Source of the DNA: Linanthus parryae
Lineage: Eukaryota > Streptophyta > Magnoliopsida > Ericales > Polemoniaceae
Length of the DNA stretch: 64,000 bases
Assembly (NCBI GenBank): GCA_023055425.1
Contig: JALGPY010000014.1
Coordinates: 12,422,501 to 12,486,500 of the forward strand
Direction of reading: 5' to 3'
Shown in pieces: positions 13,159-24,707 of this stretch. Positions within the stretch are counted from its first letter, which is position 1, and every line of letters starts with the position of its first letter. The notes below the pieces were generated by a model that made no database searches, was not told the origin of the DNA, and saw only the letters and a list, made by a program, of their open reading frames with translations. The position numbers and the translations under genes were made by a program.

Positions 13159-13549
13159 AAAAGTTGTTCTCTTGAGCGAGAACACGGGCTTGTCTCTCTA
13201 ACCGATACCAAACCCATCCATCAATCCATCGAGCAAGGATTTCAACAGCAAAACACGCACACACGGCAAGGACTGAACCCATCTACAGAACCCTAAAAAG
13301 TAAAATCTTACTAAGGCCAATCCAATCAAAACCATGTACATAAATCATTAGGCCCATTCAAACAACGACATTTTAATGGCCCATCAAGCCCAACTCAGTG
13401 GGGGGTAGGTTTGAGCAATTTAAGGAAACAACGGGGTTTCGTTTCAAATAGCCGCTTTGCTGCTTCCACTGCTGCTCTGGCACAAAACCCTAGAGAGAGA
13501 GAAAAACACCCCCAAATTCATTCTACTGCGCTTTCACTTCCAAAACCCT
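13159..13549. other. Short gap between LINE-A and the CHZ-like gene
   Basis: No gene. It contains the presumed promoter and 5' leader of the plus-strand gene starting at 13550, including AAACCCTAGAGAGAGAG just upstream of the start. Confidence 0.5.
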
Positions 13550-14104
13550 ATGGCGGAGCCGAACAACGAAGCACAAGAGGTCGACGAACGCGAGATTGCA
13601 ATGCCGGCGAAGCGCAAGCCCGATCTCGTCGCCGCCGATGTAGATTCAGCGAAGAAGCAGAAATCCGAACCGGAACCTGAACCTGAACCGGAACTCACCA
13701 ACGGTAGCGATTCTTCGTCTCTGGCCTCGAAAGGTAAGCAGATTGCGGTTGAGGAAGAGGAGGACTATGAGGAGGAGGACGAAGAAGACGAGTACTACGA
13801 AGTCACAGACACCAGCGACGACGACGACAGTGACGACAGCGACGACGACGATGAGGAACACGATGACGGGGAGGAGGAGGAATCGAACGGCAAAGAAGCG
13901 GTGGTTGATCGCAAGGGAAAGGGGATTTTAATCGAGGAGGAGAAGAAGAGTGATGACTCCGATGACGACGTCAGCGATCTGGAGGAGGATCCTCTAGCGG
14001 AGGTCGATTTGGACAACATCCTTCCGACGAAGACTCGCGGCGGTGGCTTCCGCCGTGGCGGAATCTCTATCGGCAACAACAACCACAGCAGTAAGAGCAA
14101 TTGA
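13550..14104 (+). CDS. Acidic nuclear protein with CHZ-like C-terminus (putative H2A.Z/H2B chaperone)
   Basis: 184 aa from the ATG at 13550; a longer open frame exists upstream but has no in-frame ATG in good context. The N-terminus has a basic patch (PAKRKPDL, AKKQK) and a short PE repeat. The middle is almost pure Asp/Glu/Ser (about residues 65-115), and the C-terminus reads DPLAEVDLDNILPTKTRGGG. That last block resembles the CHZ motif of yeast Chz1, a chaperone that binds H2A.Z-H2B dimers, and similar small single-exon proteins occur in plants. The role is inferred from that motif and the acidic tract; other acidic nuclear proteins are possible. No intron is needed. The gene is intact. Confidence 0.65.
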   Translation: MAEPNNEAQEVDEREIAMPAKRKPDLVAADVDSAKKQKSEPEPEPEPELTNGSDSSSLASKGKQIAVEEEEDYEEEDEEDEYYEVTDTSDDDDSDDSDDDDEEHDDGEEEESNGKEAVVDRKGKGILIEEEKKSDDSDDDVSDLEEDPLAEVDLDNILPTKTRGGGFRRGGISIGNNNHSSKSN

Positions 14105-15869
14105 TGGAGGTTAGTATGATGAAAGGTGTAGTAAGTTTGTATAAAAACTCTGTGAGGGCAGTTTGGGGAAAATGTGGTGGTAGTTTCATCAGAGATATTT
14201 TATCTAGATATTTGATATGTTTATTTAGAACAGTTTTTGGTAATCCTGAATCAGAATTTGATTTTCATTTCGAATATGAATCTGTTCTGCTTCATTGCAT
14301 TTGTTGCTTCGTTTCGCTAGATTTCCTGCAGTTTGGATTGCGATTTTGCTTGGTGTGGATGGAGTCTGATTGGTTTCGTAGAGAATTTTGTTATTAGTTG
14401 AGGAGATGAATTACCTATGTTGGACCCTATAAGGCTTGCATCTTATCTGATTTGGTTTTTAGCTTTCTAGAGATCATTTTGGACTTAAGGCTTTATGGTG
14501 CCTATGTAGCTGTGGCTCAATTCATAGGACAGCACTTCTGGAGTTATATGCCCTGGTTTGTAAGTTTTATGCCTTAGCATTCCTTGGTGTGCACATAGCG
14601 CAGTTGATAAGAAATTGGTTGTAGATCTTGGTAACAGTTGAAGTGAGTGTCGAAATTGGACATCTTTTTCAGTGGTATTCGAGGTGATGGTCACGTTAAT
14701 AAGCATTCCTTAAATCACACTAAATATTACCTTAAGTGTGTTTGTGGAACATGATTTCGCACCTACGGTGTTCTGGATAATAGTGTATAAGCTGGTTTGT
14801 AACTTTAGTGCTCAAATGGGCTTATACTCCCATGTTCAGCAAACAGGGGGGTTGTAATCTTAGAAAGTTAGAATTCCCAAATTTTTGTTAGGTTCATCTT
14901 GCATCGTATCTTTGATCCTTGTCTGAGAATAACAGAAGCTCAAAATGATGATATGTAAGATCGATATGGTCTCTACTCCTAAACCATGATGGAATGCAAC
15001 TGAAAGGATCTCAATGTATAGTAAGCTACAACAGAATGTCATCTTAACCTTAAGTTCATGACCGAATGATTTGTTTGGTCATGGTCCTTTCCAACTCTCG
15101 CAAACTTACTCCAGATACCATATATTTGCCCTTTTTTGGTTCAATTTCAGATTATCCCTGTTCCCTTATTAGGTCTGCAGATAGTGTACGTCAGAATTTC
15201 GAATGTGCGGATTGAGAATAGCCGCTATGGTAATGTTAGCAGCTTCTGCCTTGTTCCCGTATAGAAGGTAATGTTTTAAGGAAAGCATGCTCATCCTTAA
15301 GAAACCAGTATGACCTTGTTCTTGAATCCTAGTAGGTGGAATCTTAGGGATTTTCCTCTTCATTCTTTCCTTCTCAGATTTGTGGCAACAAATGCATGGC
15401 TTGTAAGTAACTATATTAGGAGGTTTTAGGGTTTTAGGTACTGTTTTGGATTCTACGTAATTTCTTAAGCTGAGCGACGTTTTATTTGATGACATAATGC
15501 TTATCCTTTACCAATGGCAAAACCGGTCGATGTTTTATGCAGTGCCATTTGTTGCCGTAGAACCAAGCCAACAAATTGTTAAGAAGCAGAAACTAACTGA
15601 CCATTAAGTGGCTCAAACCAACAGATGCCTCTCTGTTGGTCTTGTGTCTTGCATTGTTCTCTCTCCACCACCTGTGTAGATGTCGCTAAGTATAATTGCT
15701 TCTGATATGGAAAATATCTCATACCCTCTAGATGTCTGTGAGCTTCAAGCCCTGTACCTTCAGTGACATTTGTAGGTAGCTCGTATCCTTTTATTGCCAC
15801 GCTAGATTTCCTAAATCCAGCTTTTCCATTGTTTTCCAATAACAATCAAGTTACTACTGATTTTCCGTA
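14105..15869. other. 3' flank of the CHZ-like gene, no further gene identified
   Basis: Mixed-composition DNA probably holding the 3' UTR of the upstream gene. Open frames on the minus strand at 15169-15495 (108 aa, ATG start) and 15579-15845 (88 aa) match nothing I recognise and have no obvious gene structure. Confidence 0.4.
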
Positions 15870-16250
15870 ATGGTGTCAAAGGGCCAAGCCGGTCTGGGCT
15901 GGAATTGGCGCCGGGTTAGTGGGGGGCTGGGAGTGGAGGGGGCGGGCTTTTGGGGGGAGGAAAGTGATCCGGATCGGTTAGGGGCTAAAAGACCTTGGGT
16001 TTGGGACCGAGAGGACGCCGGGCCTGTCCGGATTAAAATGGCCAGTTAAATGGTTTTGTAGGGGCCCCGGCCCGGACCGGAGGGGCCCCCTGAGGGTAGG
16101 GGCCGTGCCGCTGAGGGCTTAATGCGACCCGGGCCGATTGGGGGGGGCGGGCAGGGGGCTAGGTAGTAGGGGCCCGGTCTGGGGCTGTGTTGGTGGTTTG
16201 AAGGCTGGGCTGGGCCGGTTTTGCCCGGGAGGCGGCCCTATTGCCACCAT
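15870..16250. repeat. GC-rich block with hAT-like ends
   Basis: A sharp island of GGGCC/CCGG-rich sequence in AT-rich surroundings. The left edge reads TGGTGTCAAAGGGCC and the right edge is the complement of TGGTGGCAATAGGGCC, an imperfect inverted repeat like the ends of GTGTCAAA-type hAT MITEs (compare 58794). No 8-bp target duplication was found. Confidence 0.45.
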
Positions 16251-16294
16251 GAATTGTCGGTTCCTCTCTTGAACTCTATCCGATGATCTGGTTT

Positions 16295-16421
16295 AGGCAT
16301 TGCAGCCAGGGCCGTTCTTACCCTTCATTTGATTATTAATCAGGGGTATTTTGGTAAAGGCATTGCAGCCAGGGCCGTTCTTACCCTTCATTTGATTATT
16401 AATCAGGGGTATTTTGGTAAT
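16295..16421. repeat. Tandem duplication of a 63-bp unit
   Basis: Two essentially identical copies of a unit starting AGGCATTGCAGCCAGGGCCG, the first at 16295-16357 and the second at 16358-16420. No coding context. Confidence 0.9.
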
Positions 16422-18302
16422 TGCACAGCAATTAGTTATGCAAACGACACTACTAATCTGTAAAATTACTCTTTAGTTTCAATCTGATTAAGTTACGTAG
16501 CTTCCACTATCTTAAAATTGTATCCCTTATATCTGTCCAACTAATAATCGTAAAAATTCCAACAACTTGTTCTTTTAAAATCTTTCAACAACTGTTTGTT
16601 CTTCTCCACGACTTAATTGGAAGTTTTCACACCTTCACAAATCACCCTGGCAAGGGTCAATTATTCTTCCAACATTATCATGTTAATCTTTGATCAACTT
16701 TGCAGCCTGATATTGACTATAACCGCAGAACTCGCTCTAAATATTTCAATTTCATGTAATCTCTATGACTCAGACAATTGTTAATCACTTCGACGTCCAC
16801 TATTACCATTCCTCACAGTCACGAGTTGCTTCTTGTTCCATATATTGCCGTAGTATTTGCTGAACAACCCTCAATCTCATTATCTATTTTATTCCTCCCC
16901 GTGGGTGTTACTTTAAATTAGCCCTCTGAAATATCTCTCGAAGGTATATTGGTTCACTCAATATACATTTCTTCTTCATTCTCGAACTTCAATTGTTTGT
17001 ATTAATTTGGGACGGTAAAAGAGAAACATGTATTCACTAGCAAATTATATATTGAAACTTTATTTTCTATACCATGACTTAATATGTAGATTCACATCTA
17101 ATAAATTGAGAAAAAAAATACTTTATGTAATATCTCTTTAGATAAAAATAGACGTGTGAAGGGCCTCGGCTTTGTCGATTGCCCCGGCTTTATCTCTTTA
17201 GATAAAATGGACGTGTAAAGATCACTATCAATGCAGCTCCTTGTAATGATAGTGATCTGATGATATTCATTTCTTATGGGATTTTGTTGATTTCAGCATC
17301 CTTTATCGTGCGCCTTTGCCTAGTTTGATGAGATCTTTCTCTGTAAGTTTTTGTTTGTATGGATGCAATGAGAAGGGTTATTTGTTACGGAATGAGTTAG
17401 CTGAAAATGCTTTGTGGACATGTCGAGAAGGGCACTCAGCCACTTTCAGAAGTTCTCCTATGTTAAAGTCCAGTATGAGCTTGGGATTGAACTTGAAGTC
17501 ATTTGCGCTTTGGTGCCCATATGAACTTACGGTGTGTTTGCATGCGTCATTAGAAATCAGAATTTCACTAAATTTGAGATTTGAAATCCCATTATATAAA
17601 AATCTTCGTTTGAAAAAATTATTAGAAAGAATATTTTCAAACTCCTCGTCGTTTGCAATCGGTATTCCAAATTCTCCTAATTTCCAAATTCAAATGACAC
17701 CCAAATATGTGCCATTTCCGAAAATCCAAATTTAGCGTGTGTTTCACACTGCCATCTACTTGTACAATGAATTAAAATTAAAACAAAAAATGTTCCAAAT
17801 TATGAAATTTTCCCGCCAGCACCAATAGGGTCCAATGACCACTCATCCCACTCCGGTCAACACCACTATACCACTAATCCGTCACTACCACCCCCACTTC
17901 TGTCGTTGTGGCATCCTCCACTCCACTTCTGTCGTCGCCACCACCATCCCGGCCATGGTCGTCCCAATCATCGCCTACCACCTGTAAGCAAACATTGCTG
18001 TTGCAACGACCAACACGGCTGAATCGTTCCCCGCCACCTCCTGAATTTTGCTACACCGCTGCTGCGCTGTCTGCTTCCTACAGCGTCGCCACAGCCCACA
18101 AGTCCAGGTGGTGGGGTGGAATGTGGATGGCTGTGATGGGAGATAAGGGTAATTAGAAAGGATAATCACATGGGCTGAATAACAGTTTAAATACAAGCCC
18201 AAATATTTCTTTAAACTTAAGCCGAAATTATGTTATTTTGCTTTAGCCCAAATTTCTATCCCAGTAGTGAATTTCATATCCCATAGTTTATAATCCCATC
18301 AT
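16422..18302. other. AT-rich DNA with short repeats, no confident gene
   Basis: Holds a degenerate duplication (TATCTCTTTAGATAAAA at about 17130 and 17191), a perfect hairpin (17219-17258) and low-complexity open frames at 17316-17735 and 17908-18156 that I cannot assign. Confidence 0.4.
17219..17258. repeat. Perfect 12-bp inverted repeat (hairpin)
   Basis: AGATCACTATCA at 17219-17230 and its exact complement at 17247-17258, separated by a 16-base loop. It could fold as a short hairpin; no terminator-like or miRNA-length arm is evident. Confidence 0.8.
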
Positions 18303-18535
18303 TTCAGATCCTGCAATTTTAAAATTCTAAGATACTTATAATTCTTTACCCAAACACACCATGTTGCAGAATTCATTTAAACTCAAAATGGGATTGAAAT
18401 ATATATAAAAAAAATGTTTGTTTCATTTCAGATCCTGTAATTTCAAAATCCTAATAAACTTAGAAGTTCTTTACCCAAACACACCATATTGCAGATTTCA
18501 TTTAAACTCAAGTGAGATTGAAATATATGAAAAAA
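18303..18535. repeat. Imperfect direct repeat of about 110-120 bp
   Basis: Two diverged copies of a segment running from TTTCAGATCCTG through TTTACCCAAACACACCAT to GATTGAAATATAT, the first starting near 18303 and the second near 18424. Confidence 0.75.
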
Positions 18536-18689
18536 TTGCTTGTTTCATTTATTTTGAACCCATATTTTAAGTTTAGTTGGGCTTGTAATTTGCACACTAT
18601 CTGATCTGCAATTGTAAAATACCAGTACTATAGTTCACAGTCCCTTTTATGTATGAAGGGGGACCGGTTGTGCAGTTTGATTGGAGTCA

Positions 18690-19097
18690 CGAAAGAGAAG
18701 CTTCATAACAAGTACGTGGGCCTCCCAACGGAGATGAGAAAGAACAGAAGGAGTAATTTCTAAGAAATTGATGAAAGAGCCCAGACAAAGCTTAGTAGCT
18801 AGAAGGAGAAGTACCTGACACCAACGGGGAAGGAGATTTTGCTGAAAGCATTAGTTGAAGCGATCCCTACTTACACAATGGGATGCTTCAAACTGCCCAC
18901 CAATTTGTGTAACAAAATCGAATCTGACATCGCGAGATTCTGGTGGGGGTCATCCACTACCCAAAGGAAAATGAGCTGGATCTCCTGGGAAATAAATGAA
19001 GAAATCGAGATCATAATGAGGTATTGGATTTCATCAGTTACAACACTTCAACACAGCCATGTTGGGTAAACAATTCTGGCTTATTCTTATGACCCAT
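18690..19097 (+). pseudogene. LINE-B fragment, part 1 (RT thumb region)
   Basis: Degenerate plus-strand L1 ORF2 sequence. Residues such as KYVGLPTEM, KEILLKALVEAIPTYTMG, CFKLPTNLCNKI, FWWGSS and GKQFW are typical of the region after the plant L1 catalytic core. It contains stops and shifts and has no endonuclease part. It is cut at 19097 by the Tat element and resumes at 34286. Confidence 0.88.
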
Positions 19098-19724
19098 TGT
19101 GCACAAGAGATTCCGGCGGGGAGACCTCCGTGTGCACCGTGTGCAGTGGATCAAGGATCGCACAGGAAGAATAGGGGTGTGTGTAGGGAGAGAGTAAGGC
19201 AGTAGCAATGTCAGAGAGAGAGACAGAGGTTTGGCAGAGCTTCCGCGTATGGCAGTGTGTTCTCCTTTGTATGGAAAGGTTGACGATCTATATATACTGG
19301 AGAACGTGACCGTTGTTGTGTGGTTAATGCGCCCATTAATGGCGGCTTAATTAGCTTAACCATAACGGCACGTCCGTCCGAGTATATAGGAACCGTTTAG
19401 AGCACGTGGTGCGCGAATACCGGAACCGTTACGAGGTTGACCGGGTTTGACCGGATTGACCGGGTTTATGGAGCTCGTGCCATAAATCTCTCAAAACAGT
19501 TACTAAAGGTCGCGCGCGGGCTTGGCTCGCACGCGACAGGGCTTACTCTAGCCTCCAAACCACAAAGTCCCTACAAGTCCCGTGCAGTGGTATGCGAGGG
19601 CTCTGTCTCGCAGCCCCCACATGGATCAGCTCGGCTGGTGATCCAGTGTGTATGGAGCACAATATGGTGTGCTGGATGGCCGCCACGTGGCCAAGATCTG
19701 TCATGTCAGAAAGCAGTATCTACA
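19098..19724 (-). repeat. 3' LTR of Tat copy B
   Basis: 627 bp with TG...CA ends on either strand. It differs from the other LTR at about four sites, for example TCAGAG versus TCTGAG near 19212 and TATACTGG versus TATAGTGG near 19296. Confidence 0.97.
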
Positions 19725-19744
19725 TTAGCCCCCTTTCTGCGCGT
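19725..19744 (-). promoter_or_regulatory. Polypurine tract
   Basis: On the minus strand CGCGCAGAAAGGGGGCTAA directly abuts the 3' LTR start TGTAGATAC. This is the plus-strand priming site, and it is conserved in copy A (278-296). Confidence 0.85.
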
Positions 19745-20411
19745 GAAGACTCATAGCCGTATAGACTTCCATGCGCGGAAACCAACATACGCGTCGCCGC
19801 CACGCACCAATTCAAATACGGGTAAGTTCAGCCCCCGTGCGTGTCATTATGACCTAAAACCCCTAGAGTCGTGCCGTCTGACCTTTAGGGTTTTAGGTGT
19901 GACGTCAGCTTGTCCTGTGATTGCGCGATTCGACGGTGACGGTTGCGATTCGACTATCGAAAGGACGCAACCCTTCATTGTTTTGGATAAATACCTTGTA
20001 TCCCCATTATTGCAAAGCATCACTTCTTTCTCTTAAAGTGAATGGTACCCGGAGATCTTCGAGAGCAGATCCAGATAATCAATCACCAGTTCAGAACTGC
20101 AAATCGTATTCTTCAATTGTGCATATCCAAGCAGGCTTCAAGAAAACAAGGTTGGCCTCGTTTACTTTTGATTTAAGATACCAGTGTTTGCCTTGAACTG
20201 CGTTGAATCTGTAAACCCATGAAATTTGTGAAGAGGCTTTGATCTTTGAACCTGCTTCGTTTTAATCTTTCAACAATATTGGATCTTGCAACTCCCCAAT
20301 TTCTGAAATCGATACCGGAACTGTTCGTCTTCTTTTGCATAGATCTTGAATTCCAAAATTCAAACTGATGTGTGGTATTTCTCCCCCTTTTTTTCTTGCT
20401 CTTCCGCAGGA
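19745..20411 (+). other. Leader of the antisense gene and 3' UTR of the Tat element
   Basis: No protein-coding frame with support. It is conserved in copy A (1-277 in reverse). A donor-like AAACAAG|GTTGG near 20149 and an acceptor at 20409-20410 outline a probable 5' UTR intron of the plus-strand gene. Confidence 0.5.
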
Positions 20412-23400
20412 ATGGCCAAGACAAGAGTAACCAGACCCGTCAAGGAAGATGAAGAGATACCCGACCTTCCGCAGGCCCTGTGGCGAAAAGCCCCCTTTTT
20501 AGGCGGCAAAGATTTCTACCATGCGAGGGTAAAGGCGAAGAGGATGCCTGATCCTGTCCCAGTTGAGCGATTGCTGACGCTGACTCGCCCAGTTAACTCA
20601 GCCTTGCTCGAGTTTGTTGGTTCCGAGGATGTAGTTCGATTGGGAATCGAGAACGGGCACTTCCCATATACTGCGATTTCTACTCAGGCGTTCGTCCAGA
20701 AATTGGACTATATGGATGAGTGGATTGACCACGTGTTGGATCATCACGCCGAGACTCTTAATGAAGCCGGCGTATACTTTGCTATCCGTGCTATGAAGGG
20801 TGCTGCCGTGAAGCTGGATCAGTCCATGCTTCTAGACCTTTTGTCCCGTTACTCGCCTGCAACTCATACGTTCCATTTTGCTGAGTTCGAGGCTGCCCCG
20901 ACACTCGAGGACGTTCAAATGCTGTACGAACTTTCCCCCATGGGCGAGGTGGACCCTCTGAGTCCCTTGAGGACATCTGCGGAGATTGCCTTGTACACGC
21001 AGATGGAGGAATGCCTAGCAGAGGTGAAGAAAATCTCCACTCGGTGGACCACTACGAAGCCTCTTCCGAATTGGCAGCTGGTTGATACATCCGCGAAGAA
21101 TACCTGGAACAAATGGTTGCAGTACTTCTTTCGAGATTATGCGAACAGCAGCATTACTAAGAAACTCATGAGTGAAGATCCAGAGGCCGAGAATTACGTG
21201 GAGGGCAAGGGTTGTCACTTGACCCTTTGTGCTTTTCTCTGTGCCTGGCTGTCGAGGTACTTGATTGATGGTCACCCCCATGACGGAGTCTTCTACCATG
21301 TGTTGCCACTTGCTGTGAGGCTCGCTCTTGGCCAGAGAGTCGCACTCGGCCCCTTGGTTTTGGGCACGCTGTACTATAGGCTTGATCAGCTGGTTCTGGC
21401 TATGAGGGAGTCGCGCGGCCGCCTCGATGTACTGACTTTTGTCAATATTTCCTTTTTGACAATGTGGGTTTTCGAGCGCTGGCCGTCTTATGCCCCAACT
21501 GCTCTCCAACTGGACAAGTGGTGTCCCCCAAGCGGGACAGAAGCGCGCAACAGCGGAAGAGCTGCGAGATGGTTCGGAACAGGCAACACCAAGTGCGTTT
21601 GGAGTTTGATATGCGACAAACGGAAGGAGTTTACTGCCAGGCCCTATGCCACGCACATTGAGAATGTGAGATGGTTTCCAAAGCTGTACCCCTCTAAAGG
21701 CATGGTCTTTTCAGAAGAGCTTCTCTTTGAAAGGGGACCTCATTTCCATGAGCGCTACCGCGAGTTCTTTTGCTGGTGTCTGCGAGGTTCCCTTCCTGCC
21801 CTTGCAGAGCATATTCGTGAGCTCGCGCCGAGGTATGAGAAGCTTACCGTGGACGTTGACCCCACTCGAGTTTCTCCTCAGTTTGGTTTTGACGCGGTGG
21901 CCCCATCAATCTGGCCCCAGTCTATTGTCAGAGGATGCTACAAGCGCTTGCTAACAAAGGAGTGCGAGACGGTTTTCATGAACAATCTTCCTTTTGAGCA
22001 GCCTGCGGGAACCCGCGAGGGTGGTTGTTCCCAGAACTGGCTCGCATACTGGGTTGCCCAGCAAACGAGGATCGAGACGGAGTCGGCCGCGCAGCCGGGT
22101 AAAGCTCCCTTGATCAAAAGAAACTCCTTTCCGTTTCGCCCCACTTGCAGTCTGAGCGAGTCTGAGTACGGCTGCTACTCGCTGTTGGATCGCGAGAACC
22201 ATCTGTGTCCTGACGTCATTCTGAAGGAGCAAGTCGCCGCAGTCAAGAAGAGCGACACGCAAGTCGTCAGATACAGCAAGGCTTTTGCTGAGGTAAGCAA
22301 TTTCTTCGCATGTGTTAAGTTTCCTCGATTTTCTTATGCTGACACTTTTATCCTGTACTGTTGTAGTGTCTTGTGCGGAGATTCGCAGCTGGTGATCGCT
22401 CCAAGTCGCTGGTCAACACCATTGTTGCCACCAGAAGACAAAAGCAGTCGTTCCGGCTTTCATGGAGGATGGACGCTGAGGATGAAACAAAGGTTCGCGC
22501 TGTCATGAATGCTTTTGCTGACTCGCTGATAGACAATCCTCCGGCTCCGTCTCCTCCCGGAGATGACCCATCCCCTCCAGCGACTGCGGCGCTGAGAGTG
22601 AAGAGACCTAGGCAGAAGGGAATTACGATTTCTTCCCCTAGAAGTGCTCCAGCTTCTCCTCCAGTGAGGTCCCTTTCTATCAAGGATAAAGGCAAAGGTC
22701 GCATGCCCAGCAAAGTGCGGAAAGAGCTCGCAGTTGAGTCTTTCGTTCCCTTCGATCAAGAGGAAGAGGAAGAGAGGCAGGAGCCCCAAGCAAGTGATGA
22801 AGAAGAAGAAGCAACAGTTGTGATGCATGAGGAAGAATCAGGAGGTACCCCCGTCGCATTTCCTTTCCCGTCATCGTAACTTCTTTGCACTTCTTTTCTT
22901 TAAACCATTCGTGTATTCGCAGATGATGATGATGATGAGGCCATTGGTGGCCTCGCGGCGAAGAGGCAAAAGAGAGATGCCCATTCTGGCATCCCATATG
23001 ATCCCATAAGCGAGGACATTCTGGCTGAGTCCCGGAAGACAGTCGCGGAGGCTGCCGAGAGAAGAAGGCGTCGGGAGGAAGAGGAGCTTGAGCGTGTGAA
23101 GCAGCGGAGCCTCGAAGAGCGGCATGTTGACGACTTAGCGCGTCCAATTGTCGAGGAAGACGAGCTTCCCGAAGAAGTGGCTCCTCGTGCGGAGGAGGAA
23201 GATGAGGTTCTCGGAGAGGATGCAGCAGCCTTGGAGCAAGTCCAAGCGGATTTTGAGGAAATCGCAGGCGGCGATAAAGGTGAGATCTTCAATCTCGCAG
23301 TAACTTATAGAGATGTTATTGTGGGTGCGTTAAAGCATGGTGTGTCAAAGGCTGACATTCGCCGTTGGTTAGTAGACAAATGCGGAGAACCTTCAGGTAA

Positions 23401-24707
23401 TTATTTGAGTGATACGCATGTACTAGGCTTTAGCAACTTGAGGCAGAATCATGACTGGTTTATTCGCATCCCAGGTCACGCTCCTCTTACAGACTTGCTT
23501 AGTGAGGACATACTGATAGGGCATGGTTCCACGTCCTTAGTGTATGATGAAGATACCTCAATCCCACCTTCGCGTGGAGGTGCTTATTCTTAGCTTTAGT
23601 AAAGATAGCAAAATAACTTATAGCGCAAGTTACCTCATATCATCGCATCTAATGTCGCAGGTCATGCTGAGGAACCTGAGCTGGAGCAGAGAAGTCAGCC
23701 TTCTGCGTCCTATGTTCCAATTCCGAGCTCCCATACCGAGAAGCCCGTCGCAGCTGCTGACCACGCGGGTGAGCCTCTTGAGGACATCATCGAGCTTTCC
23801 GACGATGCTGGAGCTGACGCTGTGCTGATGGACGAAGATGTCCATGCTAGTGCTGAGGAAGTAGGGACAAGTGCTGCTAATGCTTTCGCATCTGAAAGTG
23901 TCCTTCGCCAAGCGACTTCGGCTGTCCCCTCGCCTCCGGCGACGACTGAGCACGAGGCACCTACTCCTGCGTGGAGCATTTGGGGCTCGCAGGTTGGGAA
24001 TGCAGTCGCAGCTGGTGTGGCCTACACTCTTCCTCCCGACTACGAGAGATTGGAGCTCACAGCTGATAGGAGAGCTATGGAGCGAGGGCAATCTTCGAAC
24101 AACCCGGCAGCCCGCATTCCTTCCCTTCATGAGATTCTGGAAGGAACTGGTAAGTAGAGCTTTACTGTTTGCACGTCACATTATTCGCTTGCGAGTTTTG
24201 ACATCATAACTTATTTTTGACGTCTCCTCAGGTTTGAAGCAAACCGATGTAGACTGGGTGGTTCGAATGCGTCTCAGGTACCCCCGCTCGTTTGTGAGAT
24301 CTCTGGAGATCGGTCCTTTTGACAGGAGGCTGTTCCTTACTGAAGCCATTTGGATTTTGGAGCAGCTATTTGCGGCTACGCCCGCGACCATTTCGGTCCA
24401 GAGTGCTGAATTGTTATGCGGCATGTGCCAAAACCTCGTGACCAAAGTTCAAGGCAGAATGGGCTTCAAGTTTCTTAAGGATAGAGTCACGCTGATTCGC
24501 GCGGCTGTAACTTTGAAACTCGGCCACCAGAATCTCGCAGCAGAGATGCAGAAGGTGGAGCAGCAGAAGCAAAGGGTTGATGAAGCTCTGAAGCTGTATC
24601 ATGAGATGAATGCCAGGTGCGAGCTACTGAAGCAAGAAGTGGAGCAGGTAGAGAAGCTGAGCGAGCAGTTCGCGCCCCAAGACTCTCTAATCAAGAATTT
24701 GCTTTGA
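20412..24707 (+). CDS. Antisense gene inside the Tat element: plant mobile domain protein, six coding exons
   Basis: Runs opposite to gag-pol, between pol and the 3' LTR. Start ATG at 20412, just after an acceptor-like TTCCGCAG that suggests a 5' UTR intron. Exons read by eye: 20412-22292 (627 codons, phase 0), 22367-22844, 22923-23279, 23475-23579, 23661-24149 and 24232-24707; all have GT-AG borders and compatible phases, giving about 1261 aa. The 105-nt fourth exon is optional without loss of frame. Exon 1 matches the aminotransferase-like plant mobile domain seen in MAIN/MAIL1-type and transposon proteins (HTFHFAEFEAAPTLEDV, GTLYYRLDQL). The middle is acidic with a basic KRPRQK patch; the last exon ends in a coiled coil. 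Extra, sometimes antisense, ORFs are known in Tat-lineage elements; the function is unknown. Confidence 0.8.

Noticed and set aside
13646..14100. Long minus-strand frames opposite the acidic gene
   Set aside because: They are mirror readings of GAX-rich codons giving Ser/Leu/Val repeats. The plus-strand frame has the sensible protein.
17316..17735. 139-aa plus-strand frame
   Set aside because: No ATG-based start of quality, no recognisable motif, and the 3' half is AT-rich repeat-like DNA.
19437..20036. 199-aa frame spanning the Tat LTR and flank
   Set aside because: It lies mostly in the LTR, recurs only because the LTR recurs, and has no domain.
22373..22879. 168-aa frame taken as a separate gene
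   Set aside because: It begins with a non-ATG codon directly after a splice acceptor and joins in phase to the upstream plant mobile domain exon, so it is an internal exon plus intron read-through.
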